In this document: positions 50,196-58,095 of the stretch, piece after piece
Position numbering within the stretch: position 1 is the stretch's first letter
Layout of the letters: every line of letters starts with the position of its first letter
Position numbers and translations under genes: made by a program
The notes under the pieces: generated by a model
Seen by the model: the letters and a program-made list of their open reading frames with translations, nothing else
Told to the model about the DNA's origin: nothing
Database searches by the model: none
Origin: an uncultured Oscillospiraceae bacterium
GTDB lineage: Bacteria > Bacillota > Clostridia > Oscillospirales > Oscillospiraceae
Assembly: GCA_900759385.1 (NCBI GenBank)
Contig: CAAEUZ010000064.1
Span: forward strand, 1 to 61,217
Direction of reading: 5' to 3'
DNA length: 61,217 nucleotides

Positions 50196-51088
50196 TGGCT
50201 GACAAGGGCCTGGAAAAACTGAATATACAGTGGTTCCCCGGCCACATGACCAAGGCCGGGCGCATGATAAGCGACAACGTCGGCAGCATGGACGCCGTGT
50301 GCGAGATTCTCGACGCGCGCATACCAATGGCCAGCCGCAACCCGGATATAGATACCCTGGCGGCGGGCAAGCCGCGCCTGGTGCTGCTCAACCGCTCCGA
50401 CCTGGCCGACCCGGCCGTCAGCGCGCTCTGGAAGGTGTATTTCAAGTCCCGTGGGCTTGCCGTTATCGAGACGGACTGCAAGTCCGGCAAGGGCGTGAAC
50501 ACGTTCGCGCCCGCCGTGCGCAGCCTGCTCAGGCCGCTGCTGGAGCAGCGGGCCGCCAAGGGCCAGGCCACACGCGCCGTGCGCGTCATGGTGCTGGGCA
50601 TACCCAACGTTGGCAAGAGCACTTTTATTAACCGCGTGGCCGGGAAGAAGGCCGCCGCCGTCTCTGACCGCCCCGGGGTCACCCGCGGGCGCCAGTGGAT
50701 AACGGTGGACAGGGGTCTGGAACTGCTCGATACTCCCGGCATACTCTGGCCCAAGTTTGATTCTCAGGAGGTCGGCGAGCTGCTGGCGGTCACCGGCGCC
50801 ATCAAGGACGACGTGCTCGACCGCGAGACGCTGGCCGCCAACTTCCTAGTGCGCCTTGCGCGGACGTATCCGCAGGCTGTAAAGCAGCGCTATAAGCTTG
50901 AGGTGACGGAGGACATGGCCGGCTGGGAGATGCTGGAGCAGTGCGCCCGGAACCGCGGCTTCCTGGCCGGCAGAGGCGAGTACGACACCGAGCGCATGAG
51001 CGCAGTGCTGCTTGACGAGTTCCGAGGCGGAAAGCTGGGCAGAATAACGCTTGAGCGCCCGCCGGCGCAGGGAGGCGCGGACGCATGA
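50195..51088 (+). CDS. rbgA: Ribosome biogenesis GTPase RbgA (YlqF)
   Basis: 297 residues; a circularly permuted GTPase. G4 NRSD (66-69) precedes G1 GIPNVGKST (135-143) and G3 DTPG (179-182). The start WFPGHMTKAGRMI is diagnostic. It matures the 50S subunit late in assembly. It overlaps rnhB by four bases. Confidence 0.97.
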   Translation: MADKGLEKLNIQWFPGHMTKAGRMISDNVGSMDAVCEILDARIPMASRNPDIDTLAAGKPRLVLLNRSDLADPAVSALWKVYFKSRGLAVIETDCKSGKGVNTFAPAVRSLLRPLLEQRAAKGQATRAVRVMVLGIPNVGKSTFINRVAGKKAAAVSDRPGVTRGRQWITVDRGLELLDTPGILWPKFDSQEVGELLAVTGAIKDDVLDRETLAANFLVRLARTYPQAVKQRYKLEVTEDMAGWEMLEQCARNRGFLAGRGEYDTERMSAVLLDEFRGGKLGRITLERPPAQGGADA

Positions 51089-51693
51089 ACGCAGATATCG
51101 ACCTCTGGGAGCTTGAAAATGCCGTGTACGAGGAGGGCTTTGCGGCCGTATGCGGCGTTGATGAGGCCGGGCGCGGCCCGCTGGCCGGCCCTGTCTGCGC
51201 CGCCGCCGTTATTTTGCCGCGCGGCCTGACCATAGAGGGCCTGAACGACTCCAAAAAGCTCACGCCCAGGCGCCGCGAGGCGCTGTTTGACGTCATAGAG
51301 TCTTCGGCCGAGGCGTACGGCATAGCCTTTGCCAGCGTGGAGGAGATAGAGGCGCTGAATATACTCGGCGCTACATATCTGGCCATGAACCGCGCCATCG
51401 CCGCACTGGGCAGGGATATTGACCTCGCCCTCATAGACGGTAACCGCAGCGAGGGCATTACATATCCCTGCCGCACGGTCGTCAAGGGCGACGCCATATG
51501 CGCCTCGATAGCGGCGGCCAGCGTGCTGGCCAAGGTGACGAGGGACAGGTATATGTGCGAGCTGGACGGGGAATACCCCGGCTACGGCTTTGCCCGCCAC
51601 ATGGGTTACGGTACGGCCGCTCACTATGCCGCCATCCGAGAGCTTGGCCCGTGCCCTGCGCACCGTCCCAGTTTCCTGAGGAAGATGCACTGA
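51085..51693 (+). CDS. rnhB: Ribonuclease HII
   Basis: 202 residues. Acidic active-site residues lie in VCGVDEAGRGPLAGPV, DLALIDGNRS and KVTRDRYMCELD. It cuts RNA at RNA-DNA junctions. Overlaps both neighbours (ATGA with rbgA; TGATG with yraN). Confidence 0.97.
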   Translation: MNADIDLWELENAVYEEGFAAVCGVDEAGRGPLAGPVCAAAVILPRGLTIEGLNDSKKLTPRRREALFDVIESSAEAYGIAFASVEEIEALNILGATYLAMNRAIAALGRDIDLALIDGNRSEGITYPCRTVVKGDAICASIAAASVLAKVTRDRYMCELDGEYPGYGFARHMGYGTAAHYAAIRELGPCPAHRPSFLRKMH

Positions 51694-52085
51694 TGGACGG
51701 CAGCCGGAGCCGCGGCGCCAGGGCCGAAGAGCTGTGCGCTGATTATCTGCGCGGCAAGGGCTACAGGATAGTGGCGCGCAATTACCGCTGCCGCGGCGGG
51801 GAGATAGATATTATCGCCGAGCAGAATACCGCCCCGGCACCGATGCGCCTGCTGGGGAAGAAGGACGGGTACCTGGTCTTTGCCGAGATCAAGATGCGTT
51901 CCGGACGCGGCTACGGCGAGGCCCGCGAGGCCGTTGACCGGCGCAAACAGCAGCGTATACGCCTGGCCGCCCTGACGTACCTGTCCGAATACGGCGGCTC
52001 GCTGCAGCCGCGCTTTGACGTGATCGAGGTATACGCATCAGGGGACGGCTTTGAGATAAATCATATAGAAAACGCTTTTGAATAG
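51693..52085 (+). CDS. yraN: YraN/UPF0102 nuclease-like protein
   Basis: 130 residues. Endonuclease-like core: GARAEELCADYLRGKGYRIV, NYRCRGGEIDIIAE, DGYLVFAEIKMRSG and VDRRKQQRIRLAALTYL, with the D-(E)xK motif of the PD-(D/E)xK fold. Commonly follows rnhB. Function not settled in any organism. Confidence 0.92.
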   Translation: MDGSRSRGARAEELCADYLRGKGYRIVARNYRCRGGEIDIIAEQNTAPAPMRLLGKKDGYLVFAEIKMRSGRGYGEAREAVDRRKQQRIRLAALTYLSEYGGSLQPRFDVIEVYASGDGFEINHIENAFE

Positions 52086-52095
52086 GGGAGAAAGT

Positions 52096-53577
52096 ATGGA
52101 CTATTTCAGCACACGCTCAGCAGACGAAAAGATAAGCGCCGCCGAGGCGATAATCAGGGGGCTCGCGCCGGACGGCGGGCTATATGTGCCGGAGAGCTTT
52201 CCCCAAATATCTCTTGATGAAATAACGGCTCTCTGCGAGCTGGATTACCGCGCCAGGGCCAGGCGTATAATGGCGCCCTTCCTCGCGGATTTCACCGGCG
52301 CCGAGGTGGAGGAGCTGTGCGCCGCCGCCTATGGCGGCAATTTCGACGTGCCGGAAATCGCGCCCGTGCGTTTCGTGGACGAATCCACCGGCTACCTCGA
52401 GCTCTGGCACGGGCCCACCAGCGCCTTTAAGGACATGGCCCTGCAGATGCTGCCCAGGCTGCTGACGGCCTCGCTGAAAAAGCAGGGCGTCTCCCTCGGC
52501 GTGTGCATACTCGTCGCCACCAGCGGCGACACCGGCAAGGCGGCCCTCGAGGGCTTCGCCGACGTGCCGGGCACGAAGATCATGGTCTTCTATCCGCGCG
52601 ACGGCGTGAGCGACGTGCAGCGCCTTCAGATGGTGACCCAGTCCGGGGACAACGTGAACGTCTGCGCCGTGGAGGGCAACTTTGACGACGCCCAGGCGGG
52701 CGTGAAGCGGATCTTCTCCGACCGTGAGCTCGCCGCCGAGCTGGAGGGACACGGCTGGTTCCTCTCCTCGGCCAACTCCATCAACTGGGGCCGTTTGCTG
52801 CCGCAGATAGCGTATTATTTCTCCGCCTACTGCGATTTTGTCAACGCCGGGCTCATAGCCCCGGGAGAGACGATGAACTTCTGCGTGCCGACCGGTAACT
52901 TTGGCAATATCCTGGCCGGATGGATGGCCAGACGTATGGGCCTGCCGGTAGAGCGCTTTATCTGTGCCTCCAACGAGAACAATGTGCTGACGGACTTCAT
53001 CAATACCGGCGTGTACGACCGCCGCAGGGAGTTCCATCTCACCAACAGCCCCAGTATGGACATCCTCGTCTCCAGCAACCTGGAGCGCCTGCTGTACTTC
53101 CTCACCGGCGACTGCGGCCAGGTATCCGCCTGGATGCGCGGCCTCTCCGAGGAGGGGCGCTACGACGTGGGCGAGGAGGTCCTCGCCAGGCTCAGGAGCG
53201 AGTTTTCCGCCGGCTTCTGCACCGGAGACGGCGCCTGCGCCGAGATCGCGCGGGTCTGGGCCGAGCACGGGTATCTCATAGACACCCATACGGCTGTCGC
53301 CAGTGCCGTGCTCTCCGCCTACCGCGTGGGCACCGGCGACGAGACGCCGACGGCAATAGTGTCCACGGCCAGCCCGTACAAATTCTGCTCGTCCGTGCTC
53401 GATGCGCTGGGCATGAGCAGCTCCGACCCGGGCCACGAGCTCATAGGCCGCCTGGAGCGCGCCACCGGCACCACGGCCCCCGCGCCGCTGGCCGGCCTGG
53501 CCGGTAAGGCTGAGCGCTTCACCGGCTGCGTGGAGCCGGAAGAGATGCGCGCCGCCGTTGTTGATTTTCTCGCGTAA
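52096..53577 (+). CDS. thrC: Threonine synthase
   Basis: 493 residues from ATG 52096, after GGGGAG. The PLP lysine is Lys112 in GPTSAFKDMALQ, and the phosphate-binding ATSGDTGKAALEG and SANSINWGRLLPQ are typical of the long (yeast/E. coli-like) threonine synthases. It converts O-phosphohomoserine to threonine. The gap from yraN is ten bases, so it is likely in the same operon as lepB-rbgA-rnhB. Confidence 0.97.
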   Translation: MDYFSTRSADEKISAAEAIIRGLAPDGGLYVPESFPQISLDEITALCELDYRARARRIMAPFLADFTGAEVEELCAAAYGGNFDVPEIAPVRFVDESTGYLELWHGPTSAFKDMALQMLPRLLTASLKKQGVSLGVCILVATSGDTGKAALEGFADVPGTKIMVFYPRDGVSDVQRLQMVTQSGDNVNVCAVEGNFDDAQAGVKRIFSDRELAAELEGHGWFLSSANSINWGRLLPQIAYYFSAYCDFVNAGLIAPGETMNFCVPTGNFGNILAGWMARRMGLPVERFICASNENNVLTDFINTGVYDRRREFHLTNSPSMDILVSSNLERLLYFLTGDCGQVSAWMRGLSEEGRYDVGEEVLARLRSEFSAGFCTGDGACAEIARVWAEHGYLIDTHTAVASAVLSAYRVGTGDETPTAIVSTASPYKFCSSVLDALGMSSSDPGHELIGRLERATGTTAPAPLAGLAGKAERFTGCVEPEEMRAAVVDFLA

Positions 53578-53591
53578 GTAAGCAAAATGAG

Positions 53592-53625
53592 TCCGGGGGA
53601 TGGCCTGGGCGGGCCGTCCCCCGGA
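53592..53625 (+). terminator. Hairpin between thrC and the DUF1540 gene
   Basis: TCCGGGGGA/TCCCCCGGA with an inner GGCC/GGCC. No strong T run; shared by convergent genes. Confidence 0.6.
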
Positions 53626-53635
53626 ACGGTGTGGT

Positions 53636-53818
53636 TCAGAACCTGGTGCTGTCCTTTGTGCGGAAGGTGGAGCAGCAGGTCTCGCCGGTGCTGCGGGCGC
53701 TTTTGCCGTCAACGCGGATGTGCTCGGCGCTGCAGGCGGTGCCGTGCTCGTTGTACGCGCAGTTGGCGGCGTCGCAGCCGATGGCGGTCTTGCCGGTGTG
53801 CTTCTTGTTATCGTTCAT
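53636..53818 (-). CDS. DUF1540 cysteine-rich protein
   Basis: 60 residues from the minus-strand ATG at 53818, nine bases after GGAGG. DUF1540 pattern: IGCDAANCAYN, GTACSAEHIRV and STGETCCSTF, with six Cys. Probably binds a metal; role unknown. Spore-formers often carry several copies. Confidence 0.85.
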   Translation of the reverse strand: MNDNKKHTGKTAIGCDAANCAYNEHGTACSAEHIRVDGKSARSTGETCCSTFRTKDSTRF

Positions 53819-53903
53819 GACTTGAGCCTCCATTGGTTTGATTAGGTCTGCGGACCCGGGCTTAGTATTAGCACCCAGAACGCAAATATACGGAGGTGGG
53901 GCT

Positions 53904-54593
53904 TTGTCGCTCTATGCTATAGGTGATCTGCACCTCTCCCTCGGCGGCGACAAGCCGATGGACGTCTTCGGCGGCCGCTGGCTGAATTATGTGGATAAGC
54001 TCCGCGAGGGCTTTTCCTCCCTCACCGACAGCGACGTGACCGTCCTCTGCGGCGACCTGACCTGGGGCATGTCGCTCGAAGGGGCGAGAGAAGACTTCAT
54101 GTTCATAGACCGCCTGCCGGGCCGCAAGGTAGTCCTCAAGGGCAATCACGACTACTGGTGGAGCACCGCCGCCAAGGCAAGGCGCTTCTTCGCAGAGAAC
54201 GGTATTGACACAATTGATATACTATATAATAACAGCTGCCTCTACGGAGACACCGCCCTGTGCGGCACGCGCGGCTGGTTCTACGAGGAGGAGCGCGGCA
54301 CGGCCCACGACCGGAAGATCATGCTCCGCGAGATAGGCCGCCTGGAGGCCTCGCTCAAAGCGGCGGGGGAGAGGGAGAAAATAGTCTTCCTGCACTATCC
54401 GCCCAAGTACATGAACTACGAGTGCCCGGAGATACTGGAGATGCTCGAGAAATACGGCGTGCGCGAGTGCTATTACGGCCACATCCACGGCAAGGGCTGC
54501 TCCGCGGCCTTCCAGGGCGTCAAAAACGGCGTGCAGTTTCGTCTGGTAAGCGCCGATCACGTCAATTTTACGCCGGTTAAGGTGCGGGATTAA
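53904..54593 (+). CDS. Calcineurin-like metallophosphoesterase
   Basis: 229 residues from TTG 53904, after GGAGGTGGGG. Motifs in order: AIGDLHLS, LCGDLTWG, KGNHDYWW, FLHYPPKY and YYGHIHGKG. Soluble. The substrate is not evident. Unrelated in detail to the phosphoesterase at 5135, sharing only the fold motifs. Confidence 0.88.
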   Translation: MSLYAIGDLHLSLGGDKPMDVFGGRWLNYVDKLREGFSSLTDSDVTVLCGDLTWGMSLEGAREDFMFIDRLPGRKVVLKGNHDYWWSTAAKARRFFAENGIDTIDILYNNSCLYGDTALCGTRGWFYEEERGTAHDRKIMLREIGRLEASLKAAGEREKIVFLHYPPKYMNYECPEILEMLEKYGVRECYYGHIHGKGCSAAFQGVKNGVQFRLVSADHVNFTPVKVRD

Positions 54594-54603
54594 CACTTTG
54601 GCA

Positions 54604-54632
54604 TTGCTTTTATTTGCGCAATCTGCTATAAT
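54604..54632 (+). promoter_or_regulatory. tig operon promoter
   Basis: TTGCTT (54604-54609), 17 bases, TATAAT (54627-54632). Confidence 0.85.
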
Positions 54633-54694
54633 CTTTCCGCGCAAATTCTGAGAAAGTTTTTTTCACCGATAAATATTTAGGAGGAATCCACCCC

Positions 54695-56047
54695 ATGCTC
54701 GTCAAGAACGTAGAAAAGAAAGACAACAACACCGCCATCTTCCAGGTCGAAGTGGACGCCGACGCCTTTGAGCAGGCGGTCAACAAGGCCTATAAGAAGC
54801 TCAAGAACAGCATATACGTCGCCGGCTTCCGCAAGGGCAAGGCCCCCCGCGTGGTAATTGAGGGCATGTACGGCGCGGATATCTTCCACGACGAGGCTGT
54901 GCAGGACATAGCCCCTGAGGCCTTTGACTTCGCCGTCAAGGAGGAGAGCCTCGAGACCGTGGGCACCCCGTCCATTGCCGATTACAATGTTGACGATGCC
55001 AAGGTCTGCACCATCACCTTTACCACCGACCTCTATCCCGTTGTCACCCTCGGCGAGTACAAGGGCCTCGAGGCCCCCTATGCCGAGCCCGTGGTGACCG
55101 ACGAGGAGATTGACTCCCAGGTCGAGGACGTCCGCAAGCGCAACGCCCGCTACATCGACGTGGAGCGCCCCGTGCAGAACGGCGACACCATAGTCTTCGA
55201 CTTCGAGGGCTTTGTGGACGGCGTGCCCTTTGACGGCGGCAAGGCCGAGAACTACAGCCTGGAGATAGGCTCCGGCATGTTCATCCCCGGCTTCGAAGAG
55301 CAGCTCGTGGGCATGGAAGCCGAGGCCGACGGCGAGGTGCACGTGACTTTCCCCGAGCAGTACACCGAAGAGCTCGCCGGCAAGGACGCCACCTTCAAGG
55401 TCAAGATCCACTCCGTGCGCGAGCCTCAGCTGCCCGAGCTCGACGATGAGTTTGCCAAGGACGTCAGCGAGTTTGACACCCTGGACGAGTATAAGGCCGA
55501 CCTCAAGGCCAAGGCCGTTGAGCGCAAGACCGAGGGCGCCGAGAGCGACTTCAGGAACGCCGTGCTCACCAAGGCCATGGACAACATGACCGTCGTCGTG
55601 CCCGAGAGCATGATAAGCGAGAAGACCGACGAGTTCCTCATGAACTATGCCGACAGCATGGGCGCCCGCGGCGCCTCCCGCTCCGACCTCGTGAAGAGCC
55701 TGGGCCTCACCGAGGAGGCTTTTGCCCAGATGATGCGTCCGGGCGCCGAGCGCCAGGTTAAGGCCGACCTCCTGCTGGACGCCATCGTCAAGGCGGAGAA
55801 CATCGAGGCCACCGACGAGGACAAGGAAGAGTTCTACAAGAAGCTCGAAGAGGACTACGGCGAGCAGGCCGAGAGCATCAAGAGCATGATAGATGAAACC
55901 CTCATGACGCGCGATATCGTCCGCCGCAAGGCCGCCGATATCATGTATTCCAGCGCCGTCAAGACCGAGCCGAAGCCGGAGGAGGAGACCCCCGCCGAGG
56001 AGACCTCCGCTGAGGAAGCAGCCCCTGCCGAGGAGACGGGCGACTAA
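54695..56047 (+). CDS. tig: Trigger factor
   Basis: 450 residues. The ribosome-binding tail loop carries the GFRKGKAPR signature (about 44-52). A PPIase domain (about 150-240; NGDTIVFDFEGFVDG, GSGMFIPGFEEQLVG) and the C-terminal chaperone arms follow. The last about 25 residues are Glu/Pro/Ala-rich. It folds nascent chains. AGGAGG precedes the ATG. Confidence 0.97.
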   Translation: MLVKNVEKKDNNTAIFQVEVDADAFEQAVNKAYKKLKNSIYVAGFRKGKAPRVVIEGMYGADIFHDEAVQDIAPEAFDFAVKEESLETVGTPSIADYNVDDAKVCTITFTTDLYPVVTLGEYKGLEAPYAEPVVTDEEIDSQVEDVRKRNARYIDVERPVQNGDTIVFDFEGFVDGVPFDGGKAENYSLEIGSGMFIPGFEEQLVGMEAEADGEVHVTFPEQYTEELAGKDATFKVKIHSVREPQLPELDDEFAKDVSEFDTLDEYKADLKAKAVERKTEGAESDFRNAVLTKAMDNMTVVVPESMISEKTDEFLMNYADSMGARGASRSDLVKSLGLTEEAFAQMMRPGAERQVKADLLLDAIVKAENIEATDEDKEEFYKKLEEDYGEQAESIKSMIDETLMTRDIVRRKAADIMYSSAVKTEPKPEEETPAEETSAEEAAPAEETGD

Positions 56048-56109
56048 TTCCCTCTGAAACCGGTTAAGCTCATTTATCCAGTATATTAATCCAAGGAGGA
56101 ATATAATAA

Positions 56110-56691
56110 ATGAGTTTAGTACCGTATGTAGTGGAGCAGACCTCGCGCGGCGAGCGTTCCTATGACATTTTCTCCCGCCTGCTGAACGACCGTATAGTCA
56201 TGCTCAGCGAGGAGGTAAACGCCACTACCGCCAGCCTGATCGTGGCCCAGCTGCTCTACCTCGAGGCGCAGGACCCCGACAAGGATATCCAGTTCTATAT
56301 AAACAGCCCCGGCGGCTCCGTAACCGACGGTATGGCCATCTATGACACTATGCAGTACATCAAGTGCGACGTGTCCACCATCTGCATCGGCATGGCCGCC
56401 AGCATGGGCGCTTTCCTGCTCAGCAGCGGCACCAAGGGCAAGCGCCTTGCCCTGCCCAACGCCGAGATCATGATCCACCAGCCCTCCGGCGGCACCCAGG
56501 GCCAGGCCAGCGATATCAAGATCCAGGCCGAGTGGATGCTGCGCACGCGCGAAAAGCTCAACCGCATCCTGGCCGAGAACACCGGCAAGAGCATAGAGCA
56601 GATAGCCATAGATACCGAGCGCGACAACTTCATGCCCGCCGAGGAGGCCATGAAGTACGGCCTGATCGACAAGGTCATCTATAAGAGGTAA
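56110..56691 (+). CDS. clpP: ATP-dependent Clp protease proteolytic subunit
   Basis: 193 residues. Catalytic triad Ser98 (GMAASMGAF), His123 (IHQPSGG) and Asp172 (DTERDNF). Forms the tetradecameric barrel served by ClpX encoded next. AAGGAGG precedes the ATG. Confidence 0.98.
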   Translation: MSLVPYVVEQTSRGERSYDIFSRLLNDRIVMLSEEVNATTASLIVAQLLYLEAQDPDKDIQFYINSPGGSVTDGMAIYDTMQYIKCDVSTICIGMAASMGAFLLSSGTKGKRLALPNAEIMIHQPSGGTQGQASDIKIQAEWMLRTREKLNRILAENTGKSIEQIAIDTERDNFMPAEEAMKYGLIDKVIYKR

Positions 56692-56729
56692 AGTCAATTA
56701 TCGCGGTTTTGCCGCATATGAGGTGAAAA

Positions 56730-57998
56730 ATGGCAAGAACAGACGACAGAAAGTCAATACGCTGCTCGTTCTGCGGCAAATCGCAGTCCGCGGTCAACCG
56801 CCTCATCGCCGGGCAGGACGCATACATCTGCGATGAGTGCGTCCGGCTCTGCATGAACATCATGGGCGAGATGGAGCCTATAGCCAAGTCCGTACCGCAG
56901 AAGACCGGCGGGCCGGACTTCGGCGCCCTGCCCAAGCCGGCCGAGATACGCGCCAGGCTCGACGACTATATAATAGGTCAGGAGCAGGCCAAGATAGTGC
57001 TGAGCGTCGCCGTGTACAACCACTACAAGCGCATCATGCACCAGGACAAGGACGATGTGGAGCTGCAGAAGAGCAACATACTGCTCATCGGCCCTACGGG
57101 TTCCGGTAAGACCCTCTTCGCCCAGACGCTGGCCAAGATGCTCAAGGTGCCCTTCGCCATAGCCGACGCCACCACGCTTACGGAGGCCGGCTACGTGGGC
57201 GAGGACGTGGAGAACATCCTGCTCAAGCTGCTGCAGGCGGCGGATTTTGACGTGGAGAAGGCCGAGCGCGGCATCATCTACGTCGATGAGATAGACAAGA
57301 TAGCCCGCAAGAGCGAGAACACTTCCATCACGCGCGACGTGTCCGGCGAGGGCGTGCAGCAGGCGCTGCTCAAGCTGCTCGAGGGTACGGTGGCCTCCGT
57401 CCCGCCCCAGGGCGGGCGCAAGCACCCGCACCAGGAGTTCATCCGCGTGGATACGACAAACATCCTCTTCATCTGCGGCGGCGCGTTTGACGGTCTTGAC
57501 AAGATAATCGAGCGCCACACCGACCGCAAAAGCCTGGGCTTCGGCGCGGACATAAAGTCCGCCGCGGAGCGCGACGTGGGCGAGCTCATGAGCCAGGTGC
57601 AGAGCCACGACCTGCTTAAGTTCGGCATCATCCCCGAGCTCATCGGCCGCCTGCCCGTGCTCACCAGCCTGAACAGCCTCAAGCGCGAGGACCTGGTACG
57701 GATCCTTACCGAGCCCAAAAACGCCATGACCCGCCAGTACAAGGCACTGCTGGAGTACGACGGGGTGGACCTTGAGTTCGAGCCGGACGCCCTGGGCGCC
57801 GTCGCCGACAAGGCCATAGAGATGAAGATAGGCGCGCGCGGACTGCGCAGCGTAATGGAAAAGGTCATGACGGGCATAATGTATAAGGTGCCCTCCGACC
57901 CGAGCATTGAGAAAGTCATCGTCACGGCGGACAGCGTCCGCAACGGCACCGAGCCGCTGGTTATCCACAAGCCGGAGACCGGCGAGAGCGCCTCGTGA
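56730..57998 (+). CDS. clpX: ATP-dependent Clp protease ATPase subunit ClpX
   Basis: 422 residues. N-terminal zinc-binding domain (RCSFCGKSQ and YICDECVRLC), Walker A GPTGSGKT, Walker B IIYVDEIDKI, the sensor/pore motifs TEAGYVGEDVE and GARGLRSVMEKVM. It unfolds substrates for ClpP. Follows clpP by 38 bases. Confidence 0.98.
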   Translation: MARTDDRKSIRCSFCGKSQSAVNRLIAGQDAYICDECVRLCMNIMGEMEPIAKSVPQKTGGPDFGALPKPAEIRARLDDYIIGQEQAKIVLSVAVYNHYKRIMHQDKDDVELQKSNILLIGPTGSGKTLFAQTLAKMLKVPFAIADATTLTEAGYVGEDVENILLKLLQAADFDVEKAERGIIYVDEIDKIARKSENTSITRDVSGEGVQQALLKLLEGTVASVPPQGGRKHPHQEFIRVDTTNILFICGGAFDGLDKIIERHTDRKSLGFGADIKSAAERDVGELMSQVQSHDLLKFGIIPELIGRLPVLTSLNSLKREDLVRILTEPKNAMTRQYKALLEYDGVDLEFEPDALGAVADKAIEMKIGARGLRSVMEKVMTGIMYKVPSDPSIEKVIVTADSVRNGTEPLVIHKPETGESAS

Positions 57999-58024
57999 CC
58001 CTGAGAAAAGAAAGCAGCCGAATG

Positions 58025-58075
58025 GGGGACGGAGCATATCCGTCCCCATGCGCGTATACGCGGCATATTGCCGCG
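58025..58075 (+). repeat. Two consecutive hairpins between clpX and lon
   Basis: GGGGACGGA/TCCGTCCCC (58025-58047) and CGCGGC/GCCGCG (58059-58075). No T run follows. They may modulate lon expression or mRNA processing. Confidence 0.5.
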
Positions 58076-58095
58076 AGCCCCGAAAGGAGTGCTAA

